The notes beneath the pieces were generated by a model, which had not been told where the DNA came from, ran no database searches, and saw only the letters and a list, made by a program, of their open reading frames with translations. A DNA stretch of 64,000 nt from the NCBI RefSeq assembly GCF_001704415.2, contig NC_030826.1:57555362-57619361 (forward strand), given 5' to 3'. Source of the DNA: Capra hircus. Lineage: Eukaryota; Chordata; Mammalia; Artiodactyla; Bovidae. Made by a program: the position numbers and the translations under genes. Numbering within the stretch: the stretch's first letter is position 1; each line of letters opens with the position of its first letter. Of this stretch, positions 1 to 10,555 are shown piece after piece.

Positions 1-725
1 AGACCGTGGCTGCCCTCTTCCTCCTAGGGGAGGGGGACGGGCTGGAGCCCCTGCCCCATGTGGCCGGTATAGACAGTACTCCATGTCGCCACCATGTGCC
101 CCCCCCCCACCGCCACCGCCCCGTCAAGAGTTCTTCTGCTCACTTGTCGGCAGCTCCGTCTTTTCCTCTGAGTTGTCCCTGGCGGTTTCTCTGGGAGCAA
201 AGCTCTGAAGGTGAAAGCAGGGGACAAACACCCAAGTTAGCTGTTTTTTTTTTTTTTTCCTGGCTTGATCACTTCTGCTCCTCTGTCAGAGATTTACCAG
301 AGCTAGAATTACCAAGCAGCAAGTCTTCCCCTTTCTCCTGGCATGAGGTCTGTTGAGCATTCCAGTCAGCCTTGGAAACAGATGCCGGATCTCTTCCTGC
401 TCTGCGCATCCGGACTTGCTGGGGAGGGGCCCCTCCCCGGATCTGGTCTGGGGCTGGAAGGGGGCATGGGAGGGCAGTGAGCAGAGGTGGCCCTGCATCC
501 GTCAGGGCAGGCGGAGTGGGCTCAGGATTCTTCTTTTTGCTTTGGAGCAGACGTCAGCCACTCTCAGTCTCTCCCAGAGGCAAACATTTCAGTGGTTATT
601 TCCCACCTACTGTTCTCTTGTTCCACCATCAGCCGTCAAGACTTTATCACAACTGTGGCTTTTGTCTTGATTTAAAAAAAGAGCTTGCAGTTGAAAGGAG
701 GGAAATCCATTTCAGGAGAGGCAAA
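1..725. other. Unassigned intronic sequence
   Basis: GC-rich start, a T run at 242-258, then mixed sequence. No repeat family or gene recognised. Overlapping open frames on both strands have no recognisable domains. Confidence 0.5.
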
Positions 726-1175
726 GGGATAAGAGAGAACGCATTTTCAGGCGCAGAGTCCACGCGCCAGGTGATCGGTGGGCCTTGTGGCTGCTGGACC
801 TGGGGGTGCAGAGCAGGGATAAGAGAGAACGCATTTTCAGGCGCAGAGTCCACGCGCCAGGCGGTCGGTGGGCCTTGTGGCTGCTGGACCCGGGGGTGCA
901 GAGCAGGGATAAGAGAGAACGCATTTTCAGGCGCAGAGTCCACGCGCCAGGCGGTCGGTGGGCCTTGTGGCTGCTGGACCCGGAGGTGCAGAGCAGGGAT
1001 AAGAGAGAGCACATTTTCAGGCGCAGAGTCCACGCGCCAGGTGATCGGTGGGCCTTGTGGCTGCTGGACCCGGGGGTGCAGAGCAGGGATAAGAGAGAGC
1101 GCATTTTCAGGCGTAGAGTCCACGCGCCAGGCGGTCGGTGGGCCTTGTGGCTGCTGGAACCGGGGTTGCAGAGCT
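726..1175. repeat. Minisatellite, 90-bp unit, five copies
   Basis: The motif GGATAAGAGAGA recurs at exactly 90-bp steps (near 728, 818, 908, 998 and 1088). Units are about 95% alike, differing at a few positions: GTGATCGG in units 1 and 4 against GCGGTCGG in 2, 3 and 5; GAGAAC in 1-3 against GAGAGC in 4-5. The last unit is the most diverged and runs into a SINE. Because 90 is a multiple of three and the unit lacks stops in several frames, long open frames appear on both strands (for example 372-1199 + and 647-1123 -); these are most simply explained by the array. Confidence 0.95.
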
Positions 1176-1177
1176 GT

Positions 1178-1374
1178 TTCCTTGCTGTTTAGTCACTAAG
1201 TCGTGTCCCACTAAACTGTAGCCCCCCAGGCTCCTCTGCCCATGGGGTTCTCCAGGCAAGAGTGCTGGAGTGGGCTGCCGTGCCCTTCCCGAGGTGGTCT
1301 TTCCAAGCTAGGGACTGACCCCGCGTCTCCTGCGTTGCAGGCAGATTCTTCACCGTGAGCCACCAGGACGCAGG
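1178..1374 (-). mobile_element. Bov-tA SINE, antisense
   Basis: Reads as the reverse complement of Bov-tA: the BovA-derived part (tcgtgtcccactaaactgtag, CCAGGCTCCTCTG) followed by the tRNA-like head in reverse (TGCAGGCAGATTCTTCACC, gagccaccaggac). Diverged copy. Confidence 0.85.
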
Positions 1375-1375
1375 G

Positions 1376-1912
1376 CTAACGGTCCGCGTTTATTTGTTCT
1401 CTCATTTCCATTTTCCTTCTGCTTTCTCCTCTCTGCAAACCTGCTTTGCCAGCAGCATTACAGCGAGGTGAGAGCTCCCCCAAAGCTCCCAGGATAGGTG
1501 TCCTCCGTTCAGGAGGACAGTTGAGCCTGAGAAACTGCCAGGATGGGTGAGTTGTACCTGCTTGGTCCAGATGACCACCCCTAGGGACATGGTGAAGCAC
1601 GCCTGTATCCCAGCATCTCCCATGTGGGGTAAAGCTGCCTTGGAGGATGTGGCTGAGGTGTGGGTGGGGATCTGGGGACCCACCCCGAAAGACCTGTCAG
1701 TTTCAGACTATGGGTCTCAGTTTCCAGCCCCCCTTCCCCTCCAGGACTCTGTCCTCTCGGGGGGCTCACCTGCCTCCTCCCTGCCCCCAGCACCCGGACA
1801 GAAGCAAAACCGCCGCTATTGCTGTCTCCCACCTGCAGGTCTCCCTGTGGGAGGCATCTGTCTGCAGCCAGGGTAGGCAGATTGCCGGGGAATTTTGGAA
1901 ATAACTAGGTAA
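1376..1912. other. Unassigned intronic sequence
   Basis: No gene or clear repeat recognised; several overlapping open frames lack any recognisable domain. Confidence 0.5.
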
Positions 1913-1913
1913 A

Positions 1914-2043
1914 GGATCCTGGGAGTAGGAAATGGCTTCCCACTCCAGTATTCTTGCCTGGGAAATCCCACAGACAGAGGAGCCTAGTGTGCTGGAGTCC
2001 ATGGGGTCCCAAAGAGTCAGACACGACTGAGCGACCGAGCATG
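1914..2043 (+). mobile_element. BovA SINE fragment
   Basis: Single BovA unit: CCACTCCAGTATTCTTGCCT, gacagaggagcc, and the terminal AGAGTCAGACACGACTGAGC. It lacks the tRNA-like head. Confidence 0.85.
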
Positions 2044-2621
2044 CCACGCGGGTAAAGGATATCATAGGCGCGTTAGCAGGCAGACCTTTTCCAATTAAAA
2101 GATCCGTGAGACTGCAAAGTGATCCTTGGGATCAATCAATAGCAGCATTATCTTTGGACCCACTTAACAGGCAATCTTGAATCTGCAGGAAGTGTGGCCC
2201 CTGGAGGAGTGGGGGGTCTCTCTGCATCTGGAGAGCCTCTGGCTGTGCAGAAGGGGTCGCCTCTTGGCTGCTTACCTTTCCTTTGGCTTCGAACCAAGAC
2301 TGGAAATGGATGAGTGGTGACTCAGTAGTCTAACCATGATGCTTTGCAAGTGCACAGATTGCTTCAGGGCACTCTGTTCTCAGAGGCGACGCCAGGAATA
2401 ATTTCCTGCTTTAGAGCCATCTGACCCCCCAACAGTTATCGCAAGACCCTCACAGGTGGATGGATGGAGTCTGGACAGGAATATTTACCCACCTGCACTG
2501 TGAGAGCAGTGCGTAAATGCAGGCCATTCAGAGATAATTCCAGGACGCTTGTTAGGGAGGAGTGAAGGGCATCTCCAAGCCTGTGCGTGGATTGACGTTG
2601 AAAGCAGACAGACTTCGTCGT
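2044..2621. other. Unassigned intronic sequence
   Basis: No feature recognised. Confidence 0.4.
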
Positions 2622-2718
2622 GGTGTCAGGGTTTCTCAGCATGCCCTGCTGACCCCTGCACATCAATATCACCTAAAACACTGAAAATGTGATTTCTTCT
2701 CTGTTTTAAATCTACCTG
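2622..2718. repeat. Possible MER5/MER20-like DNA transposon fragment
   Basis: The stretch GGTTTCTCAGCATGCCCTGC followed by acatcaatatcacct resembles the start of old hAT-Charlie repeats (wording TTCTCA...ATCACCT). Very diverged; weak call. Confidence 0.3.
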
Positions 2719-2729
2719 AGGACAAAGTT

Positions 2730-3009
2730 CGGAGAAGGCAATGGCACCCCACTCCAGCACTCTTGCCTGGAAAATCCCATGGATGGAGGAGCTTGGTAGG
2801 CTGCAGTCCATGAGGTCGCTCAGAGTCAGACATGACTCAGCAACTTCACTTTCACTTTTCACTTTCATGTATTGGAGAAGGAAATGGCAATCCACTCCAG
2901 TGTTCTTGCCTGGAGAATCCCAGGGACAGGGGAGCCGGGTGGGCTGCCGTCTATGGGGTCACACAGAGTCGGACATGACTGAAGTGACTTAGCAGTAGCA
3001 GCGGCATCA
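2730..3009 (+). mobile_element. Bov-A2 SINE with 11-bp target duplication
   Basis: Two BovA units head to tail, joined by the TTCACTTTCACTTTTCACTT linker and ending GACTTAGCAGTAGCAGCGGC. It is flanked by a perfect 11-bp duplication, AGGACAAAGTT, at 2719-2729 and 3010-3020, which fixes the boundaries. It abuts a BovB fragment that seems to share the same target site. Confidence 0.95.
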
Positions 3010-3019
3010 AGGACAAAGT

Positions 3020-3536
3020 TATGACCAACCTAGATAGCATATTGAAAAGCAGAGACATTACTTTGCCGACTAAGATCCGTCTAGTCAAGGCTATGGTTTT
3101 TCCTGTGGTCATGTATGGATGTGAGAGCTGGACTATAAAGAAAGCTGAGCGCCGAAGAATTGATGCTTTTAAACTGTGGTGTTGGAGAAGACCCTTGAGA
3201 GTACCATGGACTGCAAGGAGATCCAACCCGTCTATCCTAAAGGAGATCAGTCCTGGGTGTTCTTTGGAAGGAATGATGCTAAAGCTGAAACTCCAGTACT
3301 TTGGCCACCTCATGTGAAGAGTTGACTCATTGGAAAAGACTCTAATGCTGGGAGAGATTGAGGGCAGGAGGAGAAGGGGACGACAGGGGATGAGATGGCT
3401 GGATGGCATCACCGACTCAATGGACGTGAGTCTGAGTGAACTCCGGGGGTTGGTGACGGACAGAGAGGCCTGGCGTGCTGTGATTCATGGGGTCGCAAAG
3501 AGTCTGAGTGACTGAACTGAACTGAACTGAACTGAA
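3020..3536 (+). mobile_element. BovB LINE, 3' end (5'-truncated)
   Basis: Encodes the C-terminal region of the BovB ORF2 protein (VKAMVFPVVMYGCESWTIKKAE, then GRRRRGRQGMRWLDGI) and ends in the diagnostic (CTGAA)n tail at 3513-3536. The frame is broken by TGA at 3316-3318, where other copies read ATG-CGA; this is a CpG-to-TpG nonsense change. An AGAACAAAGT directly after the tail resembles the AGGACAAAGT before the element, giving a probable target duplication. Not functional. Confidence 0.95.
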
Positions 3537-3593
3537 GAACAAAGTAGGTTTTTTAAGTGCAGGTGTGGAAAAATCTGCAGGTTAGATTAAGCA

Positions 3594-3612
3594 AAACAAA
3601 CAAACAAACAAA
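3594..3612. repeat. (AAAC)n short microsatellite
   Basis: About five CAAA units in an A-rich tract, 60 bp after the BovB tail. Confidence 0.85.
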
Positions 3613-3785
3613 CTACAAAACGGGATGGGTAGCAAAAAAGAACTGTTAAACAGGACAGTAATCCTGGTATTAGTCTAATTTTTTCTGTGGTTCCTGATAC
3701 CTAGGGAAGAGGGACTCCTGGTTTCCATTTCAACCTTTCCCGTCGTCCACTTAAAAAGTAGTCACAACCTAAAAGCCGAGAGGTG

Positions 3786-3929
3786 TGTTTTTTTAAAATA
3801 TTTATTTATTTGGCTGCAACAGGTCTTCAGTGTGGCACGTGGATCTAGCCTTCTGACCAGGGATTGAACCCAGGCTCCCTGTATGGGGAGTGTGGCCTCT
3901 TACCCACCGGAGCACCAAGGGAAGTCCCA
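3786..3929 (-). mobile_element. CHR-type tRNA-derived SINE, antisense
   Basis: Starts with a T-rich segment (tail in reverse), contains TTATTTGGCTGCAACAGG and ACCAGGGATTGAACCCAGG (B-box region in reverse) and ends GGGAAGTCCC. Confidence 0.85.
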
Positions 3930-3930
3930 A

Positions 3931-4430
3931 GAGTTATGCTTTATTCAGTGGGAATTTTTAAGACTTCATCTCAGAGGACAGCATCTCAGGTGACCCCGAG
4001 ATAACTGCTCTGAGGAGGCAAGGGGAGGAGCCAGGTTATATAGAAGTTTTGCAACAAAGGGCAGGTAGTCAGAAGATCAAAAAATTATTGTTAATTAAAG
4101 AAGACCAGATAGCCCTGGTGAAGGACTGTAGCGCTTTTCTGTGTATGGGAAGATGTGAGAGTCTGGGCTCACTGGAATCATTCCTTCCATGTGCATCTCA
4201 GCTCTCCTGGGCAAGTATCCTGTGTTTCTTCACATCCTGACCTCCCCCGGGCTCACCGCAGGGAGTGGCTGCAGTCTGATGGCTGGTAGAAGGCAGGTAT
4301 TTTTCTCCTTCTTGAGTGCCCTTAGGCTCACATTGGAGGGCTGGACTAGCTGATGGCTGTGACGTGCTTGTTCACTGAAATATTTCACGTCTCACTGTTC
4401 TGCTTGTCTTTCTATCCACGAATCTCTAGC
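3931..4430 (-). mobile_element. Possible LTR-like repeat, antisense
   Basis: The block starting ATGCTTTATTCAGTGGGAAT, with GGTTATATAGAAGTTTTGCA and tgtgtttcttcacatcctga, is wording I recall from a repeated ruminant LTR. No terminal repeats or coding part are visible, and the family cannot be named securely. Confidence 0.3.
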
Positions 4431-4439
4431 TTATGCTTT

Positions 4440-4560
4440 GGAATGTCAGCAGGGATTATCTGGGCAGTGGGATTACATTACCATTTTCTTTTCTTCTTTA
4501 TGCTCTTTTCCGATTAAGAAAAAATCAATTTTAAAAACTGCCATGTAAAAACAGGAATCT
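4440..4560 (+). mobile_element. Possible ancient L1 3' fragment
   Basis: GGGCAGTGGGATTACATTAC followed by TTTTCTTCTTTATGCTCTTT resembles the 3' end of old L1M elements. Short and diverged. Confidence 0.35.
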
Positions 4561-5715
4561 GCCTTTGGCTTTCAGAACCAGCTTCCCTGGAGGAAGAAGC
4601 CCAGGGTTGCACATTTAACATGTATATCAGTCTCTAAGAATGTGGAGGAGGAGAGCATGCCCCCCCCCAAATATGCCCCTTGGGTGTATTGATTCTTTGG
4701 GGCTGAAATGGCAGATGCAGGAAGGGCTCTTGGACCTCCCTCTTTCTACCTAAGAAACAGGACGTAAAATTGCCCGTGAGAAAGAGGCCTTAGGAGGTGC
4801 AGAAGGACTCTTTGCCTCCAGAGACAAGTTTAGAGCTCATCTGCCCAGAGGAGGCACCACGGAATCTGTAGCAGGCCTTCCCCAAACAACCCTTTTCTCC
4901 CATTAGTTCCCCCATGTGTTAACTTTCCCAGTGTGTCATTCCTAAAAGCCTAACTCTCTCTTCCTTTGTCTTGTCCTTTCTCTCCAGATGTGTTATTCTT
5001 TGATAAGATGCTACAGCAGCCCCACGTTCTACGCACCCCTGTGAGTTACTCATCCCTGAGTTTCCCTTTTGTCTGTGCGTGCTGCACATATTGATAAGCT
5101 CTGTTTGTTTTTTTCTTGTTAGTGTGTCTTTGTTGGCTTAATTTACAGGCCTCAGGCACAGAACATAAATGGGTATAGGATTTTTTTTCCCCCTTCCCTA
5201 CGAGAACCTGGCTCTTCCAGGTACTTCCAAATGGACTTCTTGACCAGTGCCAGAGCCTGCCCCATCAGCAGGTGCTGTTTGCTGCTGGCTTGTAACATTC
5301 ATTGCTTCCACGCTTCCTTTAATGCTTCTTCATTTGGGATCCATGAAGGGAAAAAGCTTAGTCTTCTCTAAAAATACCTTTATTTTGCTCTGACTCTTGA
5401 AAGGGAAAATTGAGTTGCATTTAAATTTCTAGGTTGACAGAAATGTTTATTTCCTTTAGCACTTTGACAGTATTATTCTGTTCAGACAGCTTTCATCAAA
5501 CTGGAATTGTGTTATATGTTGTATATTCTCTGCGGGCATCATAAAAATCCATACGACAGCAGCCTCATTTCAGGTTTATGTCTGCTTATGTATTTTTCAC
5601 TTGTTTTGGTGTCTTTTATTTTTAGGATGTTAGTATCTCTGCTTTGTCTTCATTACACGCGCTTCTTTTCAGTGGTTTTAATTTCTTCTCTTACGGCTTC
5701 CATCAAGTTGCATGT
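4561..5715. other. Unassigned intronic sequence
   Basis: AT-rich in its second half. No repeat family or gene recognised. Confidence 0.4.
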
Positions 5716-5716
5716 A

Positions 5717-5938
5717 TGTGTGCTAAGTCACTTCAGTCGTGACTGACTCTTTTGTGACCCCATGGACTGTAGCCCACCAGGCTCCTCTGTCCATGCGATT
5801 CTCCAGGCAAGAATGCTGGAGTGGGTTGCCATGCCCTCCTCCAGGGGATCTTCCCGACCCAGGGATCAAAACTGTGTCTCTTACCGTCTCCTGCATTGTC
5901 AGGTAGGTTCTTTACCACTAGCACCACTTGGGAAGCCC
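5717..5938 (-). mobile_element. Bov-tA SINE, antisense
   Basis: Full set of Bov-tA blocks in reverse: CCCCATGGACTGTAGCCCAC, GGCAAGAATGCTGGAGTGGG, GGGGATCTTCCCGACCCAGG, and the tRNA-like head ending CACTTGGGAAGCCC. Confidence 0.92.
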
Positions 5939-5946
5939 TTTTATCC

Positions 5947-8346
5947 AGTTCAGTTCAGTTCAGTTCAGTTCAGTCGCTCAGTCGTGTCCCACTCTTTGCG
6001 ACCCCATGAATCGCAGCATGCCAGGCATCCCTGTTCATCACCATCTCCTGGAGTTCACTCAGACTGACGTCCATCGAGTTCGTGATGCCATCGAGCCATC
6101 TCATCCTCTGTCGTCCCCTTCTCCTCCTGCCCTCAATCCCTCCCAGCATCAGAGTCTTTTCCAATGAATCAACTCTTCGCATGAGGTGGCCACAGTACTG
6201 GAGTTTCAGCTTTAGCATCATTCCTTCCAAAGAAATCCCAGGGCTGATCTCCTTCAGAATGGACTGGTTGGATCTCCTTGCAGTCCAAGGGACTCTCAAG
6301 AGTCTTCTCCAACACAACAGTTCAAACGCATCAATTCTTCGGCACTCAGCCTTCTTCACAGTCCAACTCTCACATCCATGCATGACCACAGGAAAAGCCA
6401 TAGCCTTGACTAGACGGACCTTAGTCGGCAAAGTAATGTCTCTGCTTTTGAATATACTGTTTAGGTTGGTCATAACTTTTCTTCCAAGGTGTAAGCTTCT
6501 TTTAATTTCATGGCTGCAATCACCATCTGCAGTGATTTTGGAGCCCCCCAAAAATGAAGTCTGACACTGTTTCCACTGTTTCCTCATCTATTTCCCATGA
6601 AGTGATGGGACCGGATACCATGATCTTCGTTTTCTGAATGTTGAGCTTTAAGCCAACTTTTTCACTCTCCTCTTTCACTTTCATCAAGAGGCTTTTTAGC
6701 TCCTCTTCACTTTCTACCATAAGGGTGGTGTCATCTGCATATCTGAGGTTATTGATATTTCTCCCGGCAATCTTGATTCCAGCTTGTGTTTCTTCCAGTC
6801 CAGTGTTTCTCATGATGTACTCTGCATATAAGTTAAATAAGCAGGGTGACAGTATACAGCCTTGACAAACTCCTTTTCTTACTTGGAACCAGTCTGTTGT
6901 TCCATGTCCAGTTCTAACTGTTGCTTCCTGACCTGCATACAGATTTCTCAAGAGGCAGGTTAGGTGGTCTGGTATTCCCATCTCTTTCAGAATTTTCCAC
7001 AGTTTATTGTGATCCACGCAGTCAAAGGCTTTGGCATAGTCAATAAAGCAGAAATAGATGTTTTTCTGGAACTCTCTTGCTTTTTCTATGATCCAGCGGA
7101 TGTGGGCAATTTGATCTCTGTTTCCTCTGCCTTTTCTAAAACCAGCTTGAACATCAGGGAGTTCACGGTTCACGTATTGCTGAAGCCTGGCTTGGAGAAT
7201 TTTGAGCATTACTTTACTAGTACATGAGATGAGTGCAATTGTGCAGTAGTTTGAGCATTCTTTTGCATTGCCTTTCTTTGGGATTGGAATGAAAACTGAC
7301 CTTTTCCAGTCCTGTGGCCACTGCTGAGTTTTCCAAATTTGCTGGCATATTGAGTGCAGCACTTTCACAGCATCATCTTTCAGGATTTCAAATAGCTCAA
7401 CTGGAATTCCATCACCACTAGCTTTGTTCGTAGTGATGCTTTCTAAGGCCCACTTGACTTCACTTTCCAAGATGTCTGGCTCTAGATTAGTGATCACATC
7501 ATCATGATTATCTGGGTCGTGAAGATCTTTTTTATACAGTTCTTCCGTGTATTCCTGCTACCTCTTCTTAATATCTTCTGCTTCTGTTAGGTCCATACCA
7601 TTTCTGTCCTTTATTGAGCCCGTCTTTGCATGAAATGTTCCCTTGGTATCTCTAATTTTCTTGAAGAAATCTCTAGTCTTTCCCATTCTCTTGTTTTCCT
7701 CTATTTCTTTGCATTGATCGCTGAAGAAAGCTTTCTTATCTCTTCTTGCTATTCTTTGGAACTCTGCATTCAGATGCTTATATCTTTCCTTTTCTCCTTT
7801 GCTTTTCACCTCTCTTCTTTTCACAGCTATTTGTAAGTCCTCCCCAGACAGCCATTTTGCTTTTTTGCATTTCTTTTCCATGGGGATGGTCTTGATCCCT
7901 GTCTCCTGTACAATGTCATGAACCTCCGTCCATAGTTCATCAGGCACTCTATCTATCAGATCTAGGCCCTTAAATCTATTTCTCACTTCCACTGTATAGT
8001 CATAAGGGATTTGATTTAGGTCATACCTGAATGGTCTAGCGGTTTTCCTACTTTCTTCAATTTAAGTCTGAATTTGGTAATAAGGAGTTCATGATCTGAG
8101 CCACAGTCAGCTCCTGGTCTTGTTTTTGTTGACTGTATAGAGCTTCTCCATCTTTGGCTGCATAGTATATAATCAATCTGATTTCGGTGTTGACCATCTG
8201 GTGATGTCCATGTGTAGAGTCTTCTCTTGTGTTGTTGGAAGAGGGTGTTTGCTATGACCAGTGCATTTTCTTGGCAAAACTCTATTAGTCTTTGCCCTGC
8301 TTCATTCCGCACAAGACCTTTTAGAACTAACACCCAGAACAGATGT
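5947..8346 (-). mobile_element. BovB LINE, about 2.4 kb, 5'-truncated, with an inverted 5' end
   Basis: Minus-strand BovB. The 3' tail (CAGTT in + orientation) is at 5947-5974. Reading leftward from 8322 the − strand encodes the C-terminal part of the APE-type endonuclease (QIDYILCSQRW, GSDHELL), a linker, the reverse transcriptase with catalytic YADD at 6741-6730, and the BovB C-terminal domain. Full BovB is about 3.2 kb, so the endonuclease N-terminus is missing. At about 8323-8346 the + strand instead reads BovB endonuclease in sense (LELTPRTDVL-like), implying a 5' inversion. CCTTTTATCC at 5937-5946 and CCTTTATCC at 8347-8355 look like the target duplication. Confidence 0.95.
5970..8333 (-). 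pseudogene. Decayed BovB ORF2 (endonuclease C-terminus, reverse transcriptase, C-terminal domain)
   Basis: Four open segments together cover one ORF2 frame: 8333-8016 (endonuclease C-terminus), 7992-7558 (linker rich in Lys/Glu), 7497-6520 (reverse transcriptase: IPIPKKGNAKECSNY, GFRKGRGNRDQIAHIRWII, FIDYAKAFDCVDH, GVCQGCILSP, LRYADDTTLM) and 6587-5970 (C-terminal domain with CESWTVKKAECRRIDAFELL). Breaks seen: a frameshift near 8010-8020, a TAG in place of Trp at about 7558, and a frameshift in the six-C run at 6544-6549. The catalytic YADD is intact, but the protein cannot be made as one chain. It is an inactive copy of a selfish element, not a host gene. Confidence 0.92.
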
Positions 8347-8355
8347 CCTTTATCC

Positions 8356-10289
8356 CGTTAGGCATATATATATGCACATATGTGAGGCATAGTTGATGTG
8401 TGATACTCTCTGTTGGTGCTGCAAGCTCAGATGTGCATTTAAAACCTTTTTGGTTTATTTCATGCATATTTCTAGGAGTTTGCAGAGGGAGATTTCTGTT
8501 TTATCTTAATGCTTAGTCTTGCTGGAAACCTACCTATCTTCTGCAGAAACTTACATCTGCGAAGCAATCCTGCTTGCATCTGGTGCTCAGTGGTTGGCCG
8601 GGTCCTTTGTGTCCCAGGTTCTGCCAGGCAGCCGGTCATCCTTCAGCCTCACTTCCTGGAGTTTCATGAACTTGTGTCTTTTTCAAGACCTGCGATTTGA
8701 CATTTCCATACATTGGACAAGGGAATAAACATATGAACAAACGTTCACTGTCCTCAAGACGGACCCATGAGCCATGTTCCTACTTCTGTTAAGCTGGTAG
8801 GCTGGGAGGGAATTTTTGAGTGGGGGGACTCACATTGAAAGCAATGAGTTCATCCATGAATATTTCTGGGTTCCAATCATCTTTGTTTTTTGTGTCTTGA
8901 AGAAGGCATGTCTTGGTGGTGAAGATCCTGGGAGGTATTTTCCAGAGGGTCCAGCACGTTCAGAACATGCGTTAGGGAGCTCCCAGAGAGGCGGAGGGGG
9001 TTCTCCTGTTAACCCTTTCACCCTCTGCCTGCCCCACGGCGGACAGCGCTGTGGGAGAAGCCCACACCCGTTGGGTTGCATTTCTCATGGGGTGAAACTT
9101 GTTCTCTTTATATCAAGATTTCTTGGGGAGCTCGAAAAAGATCTGCCACAGTCAGCTGTCCTGGGATGGGGAACCTGCCTTTGAGAATTCTCCGAGTGAT
9201 TCTCACTCATATTCCAGAGTGAGAACGCCTGTCCTGGGTTCCTGCCGTGAGGAAGTGATGGGAGAACGCATGCGATGCTAAGGATCTTTCGGGCAAACAG
9301 AATTTCCTCTGGGACAGAGAGGCGATAGAGAAAACGGGAGCTCGCAGGCCGCTCTCTGCTCGGCTGTGGTGACAGGGAGGGGAGATTCGGTTCGGTGGAT
9401 TTTCAGAAACCTCATCTTTAGGGGTGATTGTGGAGGGGAGTGTGGAGGGAGGCAATGGTTTAAAGCCACTTGCTGCAAGAGAAGACAGCAGGGAAAGAGG
9501 ACAAGAGAAAATCTAACCGAGCATTAACTTTCTCGGCGTTTGAGTTAAAACGTTGCCTGGGTTTCAATTAGCTGAGCACCTTCTTCCCCATCCCTGGTTA
9601 ATCGCCGGTTGCCATGGCAGCAGGCTCCCTGCTTTCCGAAGCCCCTCACCCCCACCCTGCTACCTGGCGCCAGCAGTCCCACAGGCTTGACTGAGCCCAG
9701 ACCCGACTCCTCTGCAGGCTTGGGGCTGCAGGGGCATAATCGGGGAGAGATTTTGGTGGGCAGGGGAGAACTCGCCACTTCAGGAATTTAGGCTGGATAA
9801 ATGCTCCATTCTGATAATGTCAAGAAAAGCGCCAGGTAGCCCTTTCTGGGTTGGATATTCGTTTCTCGCTCACGTATTTTGGACTAGGTTCAGGAACGGT
9901 TGTGAAGGGCCTGGCAGGTTATCCTGTGGGCAGAGTGCACGACCCTGCCTCCTCCCCTCCGCACTCGCCGCCCCCTGCCCCGCTGCCAGCATCCCTCCCT
10001 GGGTTTCCCTGGGCTCCTCTGGGAACAGGGTTTCTCAGCGTGGGTTCCTTGGGTTTTCTGTACTGACGCTTGCTCCCATGTTCCTCATTTGGTAAGTGAG
10101 GGTGATTACAGAATCTGTCATCCAAAGAGCAATTGCGAGAGGAGGAACGCATTTGAGGTGTAAGGTGACGTGTTCCATTTAGTGCAGAGTGAGCAGAATG
10201 ACAAGAAGACCCCCAAGTGAAGATGCCCAGCGGACAGCTGGTGAGGGATCTGGGCTGGACGTAGCAAGCTTGGGTGTCCGTTCTTTCTA
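8356..10289. other. Unassigned intronic sequence
   Basis: No SINE or LINE recognised over nearly 2 kb, unusual for this window. A short AT stretch at 8366-8383; GC-rich around 8930-9070 and 9950-10020. Open frames of 60-120 codons lack recognisable domains. Confidence 0.45.
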
Positions 10290-10429
10290 AGATGTATTTT
10301 GTTTATTTTTGGCTGTGCTGGTCTTAGCTGCGGCATGTGGGATCTAGTTCCTCGACGAGGGATCGAACCCAGGCTGCCTTCCTTGTGAGCACAAACTCTT
10401 AGCCCCTGGACCACCAGCAAAACCCCTGG
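10290..10429 (-). mobile_element. CHR-type tRNA SINE, antisense
   Basis: TTTATTTTTGGCTGTGCTGG, GGGATCTAGTTCCTCGACGA, GGGATCGAACCCAGGCTGCC and the end ctggaccaccagcaaaaccc mark a reversed CHR SINE. Confidence 0.88.
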
Positions 10430-10555
10430 GATTCCATTCTTAATGGGTTTTCATTGTGTTTTCCTGGCTCCTCCTTTCTCCCCGAAGCTTTGTTTTCTAG
10501 AATGCCTGTCGTACCTGCAGAGTCCTACCCAGGTCTACCATGAGTTCCGAGAATC

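Noticed and set aside
726..1175. CRISPR array, because of regularly spaced repeats
   Set aside because: There is no repeat/spacer alternation; the whole 90-bp unit is repeated, and the DNA is mammalian.
372..1199. 275-codon open frame with repeated IRENAFSGAESTRQ as a gene
   Set aside because: The frame is held open by the 90-bp array, is open on the other strand as well, and its ends are arbitrary.
5937..5974. Pentanucleotide microsatellite (CAGTT)n as an independent repeat
   Set aside because: It is the BovB 3' tail; equivalent tails occur at 3513-3536, 37150-37167, 55164-55181 and 61062-61081.
6520..7497. Reverse transcriptase as a domesticated host gene, retron or defence system
   Set aside because: The motifs, flanks and (CAGTT)n tail are those of BovB; the frame is broken on both sides.
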